64,000 nucleotides of DNA, from NCBI GenBank assembly GCA_030674155.1, contig CM060316.1:80053157-80117156 (forward strand), given 5' to 3'. Made by a program: the position numbers and the translations under genes. Of the stretch, positions 55,466 through 64,000 are shown one piece after another (within the stretch, counting starts at the first letter, position 1; every line of letters begins with the position of its first letter). The stretch is from Stramonita haemastoma. Taxonomy: Eukaryota; Mollusca; Gastropoda; Neogastropoda; Muricidae. Below the pieces are notes generated by a model that ran no database searches, had not been told where the DNA came from, and saw only the letters and a list, made by a program, of their open reading frames with translations.

Positions 55466-56334
55466 AATATACACATACACACCCACACCCATATCTCTTC
55501 AACCATAATAATCATATACTCATACCACATAAAAAAAAAAACAACAGAAAATTGGATTCAAAGCAAAAAGTAAACAATGACATCAGTTCCACCCCTCCCC
55601 TGGTCCTACACACGCGTGTATGTGTTTTGTTTTTTATTTAAGACAAAAATACATTGATAGAAAAAGACAAAACTGCATTGTGACATCTTACGTTGCTTGT
55701 GGGTGCACTAAGGCTGAAAACAAATCCACACATCTGGCTCTTCGTGTTGCACAGCTCCCCAGCTTAACACCCTGAAGGTCGCCTACAATGAAAAATAAAA
55801 ATTATGCACTCACTCACTTACTCACTCACTCATCCAATCTTCATAGTCCCTATAACACTGAAAATGCACACCGAAAATAAGAATTTAACGTGTATGGCTC
55901 TATAACAAGAACGGGTGACAAAATTTACAAAATTGCATTCACACGGGGACTGGAAGTAGGAAAGCATATGTGCTGACTCCATTATCAACAAAATACAAGA
56001 ATAAAAACAATTTCACCGGACAGGCAGCTATATACCACCTTCAAATGATTTTTTTCTGGTACAGTGGGGTTATGTTAAGAGCTCATCATAATTGAAGACA
56101 ACCGCTATACAGGATTTCACTGTATAAAGCATTACCTCTTCTTGGTTGGTCGCTCATACAGCAACTATTGTTGTCTGTTATATGAGTGAAACCGCGTCAC
56201 GCTGCAGTTATGTGTCTGACAAGTTAGGCCCAGCGCATCCAACTTCGACATAGAGAGAATTTGTTATCTTTTAAGTTTTTTTCTAGAAGGAAAAAAAGTA
56301 AGAGAATGGATCCAGAAAGTAGAGAATATACAAG
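55466..56334. other. Intron before exon 8, with a SINE A fragment
   Basis: 55884-56004 is a diverged SINE A tail (ACACGGGGACTGGAAGTAGG, ATACAAGAATAAA). The rest is AT-rich with ACTC tetranucleotides at 55809-55830; no gene seen. Confidence 0.5.
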
Positions 56335-56440
56335 GAGTTGGTGACAGGAAGAACAAGAAACGAGGCAGAAACAAAGAGAGTGATAGAAAAGATGAAATAT
56401 GGAGATGCCATTTATATTGATAGGACCTCCAGCATCCGGG
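56335..56440 (+). repeat. Repeat pair F, member 1
   Basis: GTGACAGGAAGAACAAG, AGGCAGAAACAAAGAG, GATAGAAAAGATGAAAT and GATGCCATTTATATTG match, with substitutions, the segment at 59052-59170 (GTGACAGGAAGGAAAGT, AGGCAGAAACAAAGAG, GATGCTATTTATACTG). Neither has a frame in common with the exons. Confidence 0.6.
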
Positions 56441-56534
56441 GAAGAGGAGGGAGGGGCGGAAGAGTAAAACAGTGTTTACAAGGAAGGGTTCAGCTACTCA
56501 AATACACCAGTTTTTTGTGGGTTTTTTTCGTCAG

Positions 56535-56696
56535 ACCATGCAGAGCACAGTCACCATCTTGACAAGTTGGGCAACGCTAGCATCAGAACCCCCTTCCCCA
56601 AAGTGCCTCGAGGACAGCAGACCAAGGTCATTTTCACTCTGTTCCGCGGCCCTAAAGTTCCCTACTGCAACCTCACATGGAACTTTGGCAAACAAC
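56535..56696 (+). CDS. Polycystin-1-like gene, exon 8 (PKD repeat 6 start, with frameshift)
   Basis: Acceptor TTTTTTCGTCAG. The start reads STVTILTSWATLASEP (linker) in phase 0. The rest, VPRGQQTKVIFTLFRG and CNLTWNFGKQ, is in the next frame. Adding one C to the CCCCC run near 56590 joins them. Two donors are possible: GTGAGG after 56696 (phase 1, which exactly matches the next exon) and the stronger-looking GTAAGT after 56721 (phase 2, which does not match). I chose 56696 because with it the ten exons plus the two restored bases total 2499 = 3 x 833. Confidence 0.75.
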
Positions 56697-56879
56697 GTGA
56701 GGAAAGTGACCGACAGACAGGGTAAGTAGCCCTTGTTTTGTATTGTATTGCATCTCTTTTGTGGTGCCGTGATGTGTTGTGTTGTAGTGTTTTGTAGTAA
56801 GTTATGTTGTGTTATGTTGAATTGTGGTGTATTTTATACCGCTTTGAATCACCGCAAATTTTTCTGCACTATACATACA

Positions 56880-56880
<1 letters not shown>

Positions 56881-56959
<79 letters not shown>

Positions 56960-57107
56960 ATGATATATATACATCATATATATAACATATATATATATAT
57001 ACATATATATATATACCATGTTCACAATGTGACTATACACACACTAGAAATAGATAGATAGATAGATATAGATAGATAGATAGATAGATAGACAGATAGA
57101 TAGTAGT

Positions 57108-57190
<83 letters not shown>
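56881..57190. repeat. (TA)n, (GATA)n and (GA)n
   Basis: TA 56882-56955 and again to 57015, GATA 57051-57105, GA 57112-57190. Confidence 0.95.
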
Positions 57191-57191
<1 letters not shown>

Positions 57192-57195
57192 TATA

Positions 57196-57276
57196 GTAAT
57201 ATGTGTGTGGGTGTGGTGTGTATGTGTGCGCACGCGCGCGCGAATTGTCTTCGTTGTGTGTGTGTGTGTGTGTGTG

Positions 57277-57313
<37 letters not shown>

Positions 57314-57507
57314 GTGTGTTGTATGTGATGTGTGTGTGTGGTGTGTGTGTGTGTGTGTGTGTGTGTTGCGGTGTGCGTGTGTGTGCGTTGTGCGTGCATG
57401 TTTGTGTGTATGTGCGTATATGTGGCCACGTGTGTGTATGTGTGCTATTGTGTCTGTGCGTATTTGTGGGGGTGTGTATATGTGTGCGTGTGTGCATGTG
57501 TGTGTGT

Positions 57508-57578
<71 letters not shown>

Positions 57579-57640
57579 TGTGTGTGTGTGTGTGTGTGTT
57601 GTGTGTGTGTGAGTACATGTAAGCGTGTACGTGTGTGAGT
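57196..57640. repeat. TG-rich array with GCGC patch
   Basis: TG dinucleotides with TTGTG and GCG breaks over about 440 bases, including GCGCACGCGCGCGCG at 57228-57242. Confidence 0.95.
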
Positions 57641-57723
57641 GTATATCTGTTTCTATGTTTTTTTCCCTATGTCTGGGAGTGCATGTGTGCGCGCGCGAGT
57701 GTATGTGTATGCTGTCTTTTTGT

Positions 57724-57726
<3 letters not shown>

Positions 57727-57816
<90 letters not shown>

Positions 57817-57861
57817 ATATATACATATGAATATATATCAATTGTATATATATATATATAT

Positions 57862-57903
<42 letters not shown>
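57727..57903. repeat. (TA)n then (TG)n just before exon 9
   Basis: TA 57728-57813, TA again 57846-57862, TG 57864-57903. The TG block ends about 20 bases before the exon 9 acceptor. Confidence 0.95.
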
Positions 57904-57923
57904 GTGCACCCTGCATATAAAAG

Positions 57924-58115
57924 GTGAAGGAAAAGACGGAGAGGACAGCAACACTGTAACCTACACCTTACCGGGCCCCTACACTATTCAGGTCACCGCC
58001 AGGACCCCGCTAGAGACACTGACCACTAAACACACCATTGAGGTCATCGAGCCTGTGGACAGCAGAAATTTCACGTACTCCTTCATCCCTTCGAATCTGT
58101 GGTGGGAATTATACA
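57924..58115 (+). CDS. Polycystin-1-like gene, exon 9 (PKD repeat 6 end, repeat 7 start)
   Basis: Acceptor GCATATAAAAG and donor TACA|GTAAGC, phase 1/1. The peptide is [36 protein letters not shown], then the linker [19 protein letters not shown]. The closing [12 protein letters not shown] strand completes repeat 6. The acceptor lacks a normal pyrimidine tract and has a (TG)n array ending about 20 bases upstream, after a long (TA)n array. Codons run on in frame past the donor for only a few dozen bases, so the donor call rests on the phase match with 61085. Confidence 0.83.
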
Positions 58116-58199
58116 GTAAGCTCACAGGAAACTGTTTATGTCATGTTCCTGATTCTATTGCTTGCTTTCATCAGCTGGTTTCCAGAAGAAGCTCTTAAG

Positions 58200-58790
58200 A
58201 TAGATAAGATGGAGGAAAAAGAAGAGTAGGAGGGAAACGAGGAGCAGAAGGAAGATAGTAGAAGGATCGGAAGAAGAGAAAGAAGAAGAACAAGAAGAAG
58301 AGGAAGCAGAAGCAGTAGAAGGAGAAGGAGAGGGAGATAAAGGAGAAGAAAAAGAGGAGGAGGTAGAGTTTGAAGAATTTAAAGAATTTGAGGCAGAGCA
58401 GAATTGCGAAGAAGAGGAAGGGAAGAAGAGAAGAATTGCGAAAGAGAAGAATTGCGAAGACGAAGACGCAGAAGAAGAAGAAGAACCAAAACAAGAACCA
58501 GAACCAGAAGAAGAACCAGAAGAAGACCCAGAAGAACCATAAGAAGACCAGAAAAAGAACCAGAAGAACCAGAAGAAAGAACCAGAAGAAGAACCAGAAG
58601 AAGAACCAGAAGAAGAACAGAGAGCAGAAGAAGAACCAGAAGAACCAGAAGAAGAACCAGAAGAAGAGCCAGAAGAGCCAGAAGAAGAACCAGAAGAAGA
58701 ACCAGAAGAACCAGAAGAAGAACCAGAAGAAGAACCAGAAGAAGAACCAGAAGAACCAGAAGAAGAAGGACCAGAAGAAAGAAGTATCAG
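58200..58790. repeat. Polypurine tract and (GAAGAAGAACCA)n minisatellite
   Basis: AG-only-like sequence 58200-58470 on the + strand, then 12-bp units GAAGAAGAACCA with 9-bp variants to about 58775. About 590 bases of strong strand asymmetry directly after exon 9. Confidence 0.92.
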
Positions 58791-59051
58791 TAAGGGGAGT
58801 GGGTGGCGGGGCAGAAAAAAATAGTAACAAAGCAAGAAAACAAAAAAATAAAAAGGAAGACATATAGAAAGGAAATGGGAGCAGAAATTAAATTTAAAAG
58901 AGGAAAAAGACAAAGATGTGAATTAGGAATGCCATTGCTATTCTTTAAGTAAAAAATCGTATGTACATTATTGTCCAATGTGACATTTCTGTGGTGTGTA
59001 CTTATTACCTTTTTAAGTTTCTTTCTGGTATTCTTTTGCATTGTTCTTCGG

Positions 59052-59300
59052 AGGTGACAGGAAGGAAAGTAACAAGGCAGAAACAAAGAGCCGTAGAAAA
59101 GAGGAAATTTCTAGTACAGAATTTCAAGAAATTTGGGATGCTATTTATACTGCCAAGCTCACAGCATCCCCATGGGACTGGATCTTTTTTTTCTGGAGTT
59201 TCTCTAAACTTCCAGACTATCGTGCTTAGATCAAGCAGTAGCGTGTTATCTGCGAAAACATTATAAATCCTTTTTTCTGGCTATATTGGCATGGTATTTT
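59052..59300 (-). mobile_element. RT fragment and repeat pair F, member 2
   Basis: 59052-59170 is the second copy of repeat F. Just after it, on the reverse strand at about 59220-59270, YNVFADNTLLLDLST resembles the RT catalytic box of the jockey/CR1 copies (FADDT) with one D changed. Very short. Confidence 0.35.
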
Positions 59301-60005
59301 CATGGATCTGGACTGGAAAGGCTGGTAATCTGTATCCGTTTTTTGCTGTTTTTTTCTTCTTTCATAATTTGTGTATACCATGTTTTGTTTTAATGCATCA
59401 GGTCTACAAAGTTTTAAGAAAATGTAACCTTTATGTTCTGCGAACAACCCAAGAACTAGGGTGTTTTATTTGCATGACTCACTTCTATAAAGTTCTTAGC
59501 TTATCTGTCTTGGAGCCACTTTTAAAAAGATGCTTTATGAAAGATGTGGGTTTTACACATTCTTTGTTTTACTTTTTAACGCCAGAAAATTTCAATTGTC
59601 TTCAAATTTATAGATAGAAATCGAGTTTTGGGGGCTATAAATAAAACAATCCAGTCTGTTTTAAGACATACTAATGTTTGTGACTCCCAGAATGTTGCAA
59701 CTCACGGTACAGTGTTAATTGATACAAGCCCCAGTGCTCAAAGTTATATCGAAAGTGAAGAATTTTATCTTAAATCTCTTCTTCTTCCTAAGCAATATTT
59801 TCAACCAGCGGTATGATGAGGGAACAGTGATCCCACTCTAATACATCTTCTAATGTATACAAAATCGCATTTAATGATAATAATAGTATTAATACATGGA
59901 ATTTATATAGCGCTGTATCTTGAAAAAAACAAATCAAAGTGCTGTTGCATTCGACCTATTTAATGCACAAGCAATCAATGACAATAACTTGAGCTAATTC
60001 AAATG
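59301..60005. other. Intronic AT-rich sequence, nothing firm
   Basis: No PKD-like frame or recognisable element; short frames at 59291-59617 and 59628-59816 carry no motif. Could include more of the RT fragment. Confidence 0.4.
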
Positions 60006-60112
60006 TACACACACACGCACGCACGCGCGCGCGCGCACACACACACATACACACACACACAACACACACACACACACACACGTGCGCGCGCGCGTGCGCA
60101 CACACACACACT
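60006..60112. repeat. (CA)n with GCGCGCGC blocks
   Basis: CA repeats around two (CG)n stretches at about 60022-60036 and 60084-60098 that are mirror-like copies. Confidence 0.93.
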
Positions 60113-60245
60113 TATAAAGGTTATACACTTTTGGCAGGGTTATACACTTTGGCAGGTTTAGAACTCCTAGTTCTGGAGTTACTAGGGACTAATATATATA
60201 CTTCTAGTCACTGAGTACTAGCGGACAGGTCAGGTAGTCTCGTCA

Positions 60246-60405
60246 TAGTCCGTCAGGCTGTCAAATAAATCAGGACTGCACTTTCATCCACTTGCCTATA
60301 GTTCCGTCAGGATGTTAAATAAATCAAGACTGCACTATCATCTACTTACCTATAGTTCCGTCAGGATTCAAATTAATCAAACTCTGTACTATCATCCACT
60401 TACAT
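60246..60405. repeat. 54-bp tandem repeat, 3 copies
   Basis: CCGTCAGG recurs at 60250, 60304 and 60358, an exact 54-base spacing, each followed by AAATAAATCA-like and CTGCACTATCATCCACTTAC-like words. The third copy is the most diverged. Confidence 0.85.
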
Positions 60406-60842
60406 GTGTCGGGTTATAGTGACACATTCAGGACCCACAATAGAGCACGTTTCCAATATAATAATTTCCTAAAAGAACTCATTTCTTGTTTGTCAAACCA
60501 ATACTTTTAATTCAGTCAGGATTTTTTTTTCGTGATACGTGACCTGTGCGCAGTAGATCTTTGTACATTGACATCTGTATAAAGTGTTGATGTACGATAC
60601 TTTATGTCGTTGTTTACGACAGATCAGATGAATGGGTACAGTCACCATCGAATGCCTATCATTGATACCTTTATGAAATGACGTTGCAGTTTCTTTCAAC
60701 CACGGTTGTGGTCATTATCGAGTAGCTGTTATGGATAGTGTTTTGCATGAATGCATTTGTGCCGTGTTTTTACAGTCATAGTTGCAATTTAGTTGGTGGT
60801 CAAAACTCATTTGTTGTGGATCTCTGCATAGAATGATAATTA

Positions 60843-61025
60843 CCACAGAACATCTTGCGCTCACGTTAAATCCTGTTCCGCTTTTCGTAAGAGTAGGCCA
60901 TCGTGTGCTGGTAGGAACAGATGACATTTACAAAACGGCATACACACGGGGACTGGATGCAAAAAAGCACAAGAGTGCTTATTCCATTATTATCGATATA
61001 AAAGAATAAATACATAAATAAATAA
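60843..61025 (+). mobile_element. SINE family A, 3' half, just before exon 10
   Basis: CAGAACATCTTGCGCTCACG, GTTCCGCTTTTCGTAAGAGT, ACACGGGGACTGGATGCAAA and ATATAAAAGAATAAATAC. It ends 60 bases before the exon 10 acceptor. Confidence 0.85.
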
Positions 61026-61084
61026 ATGATAAATCAATCAATGAATCAATCAATAATGAATAAGTGTATATTGTGTTTTTACAG

Positions 61085-61302
61085 GCTTAGTCAAAGTCAA
61101 TATCACATGGAACGGGAAAACCACTACATCTGTTTACATCTCAGTAAACTGGGGGGATGAAACTGTGAATGAGGACCTTAAATTCTCACGCAATGAAAAA
61201 GACTACAAAAGAGTTCTTGGTCACGTTTATCGGACGGATGGTAAAAAAGCATTCCAGCTCCGTGTTCATAACGAAGCATCTTCTGTCAACATCAGCACAC
61301 AG
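61085..61302 (+). CDS. Polycystin-1-like gene, exon 10 of the visible part (PKD repeat 7)
   Basis: Acceptor GTGTTTTTACAG and donor ACACAG|GTGGGT, phase 1 in and phase 0 out. The peptide is LVKVNITWNGKTT, then VYISVNWGDETVNEDL (the PKD W-G-D-x core), KDYKRVLGHVYRTDGKKAF and QLRVHNEASSVNISTQ, a complete closing strand. No stop codon or polyadenylation signal follows, and the exon ends in a donor, so the gene continues beyond base 64000. In polycystin-1 relatives, more PKD repeats, a REJ/GAIN region and membrane segments would be expected downstream (inference). Confidence 0.9.
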
Positions 61303-61439
61303 GTGGGTACTTTCAACTTGAACCTTTCATTTTCATTTTTATTCTTGTCCTGGTGCTGTTTGTAGAGATTGGTCGTTAGAGCGTTTAGTTATGATCTGAA
61401 GGACGCAGGATTGCATCTAAAACTGCATGTACGTGTGCT

Positions 61440-61482
61440 TGGTGTGTGTGTGTGTGGTGTGTTGTGTTGTGTGTGTGTGTGT

Positions 61483-61536
<54 letters not shown>

Positions 61537-61549
61537 GTGTGTGTGTGTA
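61440..61549. repeat. (TG)n array
   Basis: TG dinucleotides with TTG breaks, 140 bases after exon 10. Confidence 0.95.
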
Positions 61550-61626
61550 ACTATTTTCACACGATAAAAAACTTCCTTGTATGCTTTGAACAGTCTGCCA
61601 GTAGTTTGATTTTTGATTTGATTGTA

Positions 61627-61893
61627 TTTTATTCTTTTATATCGAGGATAATGGAATAAGCACACTTGTGCATTTTTACATCCAGTCCCCGTGTGTATGC
61701 AGTTTTGTAAATGCCATATGTTCCCACCGGCACACGATGGCCTACTCTTACGAAAAGCGGAACAGGATTTAACGTGTGCGCAAGATGTTCTGCGTGTGTC
61801 TCTCGTGTGACATTGATGTTAACTCCAGGAGAAAAATCTCCTCGACCGGACTCGAACTCGAGTCGTCAAATTGCCAGCGCAATGTTCTGACAT
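61627..61893 (-). mobile_element. SINE family A, copy 15
   Basis: Tail TTCTTTTATATCGAGGATAA, block TACGAAAAGCGGAACAGG, then a deletion of the GTTCGCACACGGGGCCTCGG part (GCGTGTGTCTCTCG joins TGACATTGATGTT), and head CAATTTGACGAC-type sequence to TCAGAACATTG (reverse). Confidence 0.82.
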
Positions 61894-61994
61894 GTAGTGG
61901 CTAGCTATATGGATAACATGAAAATGCCTGGCATGCACCCGAAGCTTTACTAGCGCGTTAGGATATACACTTAGTAAAATATTGCAAAAAAAGA

Positions 61995-62392
61995 CAAGCC
62001 ACCACGGTGTAGTGGTCGGGACCTCAGGTTGCAAGCATAAAGGTGGCAGGTTTGAGTCCTTAAAGTATCATCATTTATTGGGGTTTGGTTTGGGGGGTTA
62101 GTTTTGTTTGTACTCCAGCCGCTATGAAATTCGGGGAGTTGAGGTCCCAGGGCGGCTCGGGGCTGTATATGGCAACGTTCTGGTGGCTCCTGCGAAGGTG
62201 CTGGAATTGGAACCATTCGTATTGGTCTTTGCCTTTCCAATGGACTATTCCAGTGGCGTGGAGAGGGGGGATCTGCTGCATGGGTAACAGTTTGCCCTCC
62301 ATACTGACTTACCCAGGCTTTGCGCTCTAAAGACTAGAGCGCAACTCCATAGTCTTCCGAGACTGATGGGTGCATACTACTACTACTCCAGC
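61995..62392 (+). mobile_element. SINE family B, copy lacking the shared core
   Basis: tRNA-like head with A box GGTGTAGTGGTCGGGAC and B box GGCAGGTTTGAGTCC, then directly the B-specific 3' part (GGCGGCTCGGGGCTGTATAT, TAGTCTTCCGAGACTGATGG, TACTACTACTAC). The core seen in the 10630 copy is absent. Confidence 0.82.
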
Positions 62393-62719
62393 CGGCTTCA
62401 ATCAAAAGTGGGTTTGCCATGGGCTCATTAGGAAAACTGGGACTACACTGTCGAGATTCATCGGCTTCACAAGTATACTATCTTGACAGTGTTGCACAGA
62501 TTACCCGACCAATGTGGCTGGTGTCTGTATATCTCATGCCCAGATGACATCGCGATCGGGATATACAACGTGCATAGCACAACCCTGTCGAGTCATCTCA
62601 AAGCAGGCTCACTTCCATAGCAGCATCATGAGATCATCTTAACAACATTGATCATTGTGCAATAAAGCAGATTGTGTTTCACTCCGTGGTCTCGGCTGCC
62701 CTTGAGACAAGGAGAACAG
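62393..62719. other. Intronic sequence, nothing recognised
   Basis: Mixed-composition stretch after the SINE with no frame or repeat I can name. Confidence 0.4.
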
Positions 62720-62838
62720 TAGAGGTAAAAAAGATAAAAAGGTGTCCCCATAAACTAGGCTGTAGATGGGGAGCAAAGGGTCAGAGACACCAGCTTCTCA
62801 AGGGCCTGCATTTTAAGGGCGATGCCCCCCCCCCCCCC

Positions 62839-62883
62839 CCTCTCTCTCTCCTCTCTCTCTCTCTCTCCTCTCTCTCTCCTCTC

Positions 62884-62980
<97 letters not shown>
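62839..62980. repeat. (CT)n array
   Basis: CT with CCT breaks, about 140 bases, within the split SINE D copy. Confidence 0.97.
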
Positions 62981-62981
<1 letters not shown>

Positions 62982-63366
62982 ACAGCAAGCAAGCCTGGAC
63001 AGATACGTATATTGTTAGGTTTTTTACGTGTTGGAAAGAGCACGAGCCAGCGGATCAGACAGAATGTAGCGACATGGAAGCCAGTCACAGACTTGTTGCT
63101 TATGATATGTCTCTGGTTGTTGTGTCCTTCTGCCTCCATTTGTAATGGGATAAAGTGTTACGCAACGATTTATTGAATCTGAATGTAAATCACTTCACCA
63201 TGTCGTGGATTCCATGCCATGCCGATCATTTGGGCAATAGAAATGATACACTTTTCATGTCTGAAAACATGTCTGAAGATGTGTGTTTTGTGCCCAGTCC
63301 CCTTCCCACTGTCCACTTGTAAATGGGCTGATAAAGCTTAACACAAGTAATATTGTCATTGTTATT

Positions 63367-63675
<309 letters not shown>

Positions 63676-64000
63676 CGCTGCTTTACTTTTCCCTGCCCTA
63701 AAGAGAGCAGGTACCCATGTACAGCTGGGGGAACTGAGGGACTGTACTAAAGCTAAGGCGTATGATCGGTCTCTCAGCCAAGAGGCAACCATGCCTAAAA
63801 CTGCTGTAATCTGAACTAGGGAAAAGCGAGTGCTCTGACCTCTGAGTTAGCACTTCCCGTTGACGTCCGTGCTTGTGGTAAGTTTGTGTCTAAGCTTTTT
63901 GGGGTTGGAGGTTTACAGAAGAAAGATGTTGGAGGGGTTTCGTTGTGCATGTGACAAGTGCCTTAGCTTGGCGCCTCATTCAGTCTGGTTGTACAACGAA

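Noticed and set aside
56722..57923. Extra exon between exons 8 and 9
   Set aside because: The gap is almost all TA, GATA, GA and TG arrays, and the flanking PKD sequence is already continuous without it.
58369..58870. Arg/Lys-rich or Ser/Gly-rich protein (both strands)
   Set aside because: Explained by the polypurine tract and 12-bp repeat; no complexity outside the repeat.
63000..63160. Possible further exon of the receptor gene
   Set aside because: No PKD-like wording, no phase-0 acceptor giving an open frame to a donor, and it lies inside the split SINE region.

Overview
The window looks like a piece of a repeat-rich metazoan genome. A gastropod mollusc or a close relative is the best guess, inferred from short exons separated by long introns, dense dinucleotide and tetranucleotide microsatellites, several tRNA-derived SINE families, and LINE and DIRS element types common in marine molluscs. 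Nothing resembles a bacterial operon, and no promoter, polyadenylation site or complete gene could be supported.

The only host gene I can support is on the + strand and spans nearly the whole window (about 3.4 to 61.3 kb). Ten exons (3371-3553, 8284-8515, 9644-9892, 23855-24096, 26905-27371, 30380-30610, 51122-51442, 56535-56696, 57924-58115, 61085-61302) join with compatible phases. Together they give about 833 codons of an extracellular, N-glycosylated chain of about seven PKD (Ig-like) repeats behind a cysteine-rich segment. This is the architecture of the ectodomain of a polycystin-1-like receptor. Both ends of the gene lie outside the window. Two exons each need one extra base in a homopolymer to stay open.

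The introns are packed with mobile elements. 0-2.1 kb: RTE-like LINE pieces, one split by a SINE with a clean 8-bp target duplication. 2.1-8.2 kb: SINEs and GA/TG arrays. 8.8-9.3 kb: 3' fragment of an RNase H-bearing LINE. 10.6-14.5 kb: SINEs, a 908-bp pogo-like TIR element and a tetranucleotide array. 14.5-17.5 kb: a jockey/CR1-type LINE carrying a SINE. 17.5-21.6 kb: a DIRS-like tyrosine-recombinase retroelement. 23.5-26.4 kb: SINEs, one with a joint tRNA-like and 5S-rRNA-like head. 28-34.2 kb: LINE remnants. 34.4 kb: a SINE. 36-38.3 kb: a jockey/CR1-type LINE ending in a perfect 64-bp inverted repeat. 39.4-41.9 kb: a broken ORF1-like unit with an SGNH hydrolase domain. 45.1-48.75 kb: a LINE with a 1080-codon uninterrupted ORF. 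49-51 kb: LINE and SINE fragments. 51.7-54.0 kb: a compound 36-bp/15-bp minisatellite. 54-64 kb: microsatellites and more SINEs around the last three exons.

The genes do not form a pathway. The host exons are single-copy islands, and the rest is a layered insertion history. Three of the SINE families share a common core, and microsatellites repeatedly start at SINE or LINE ends and at splice-site tracts.
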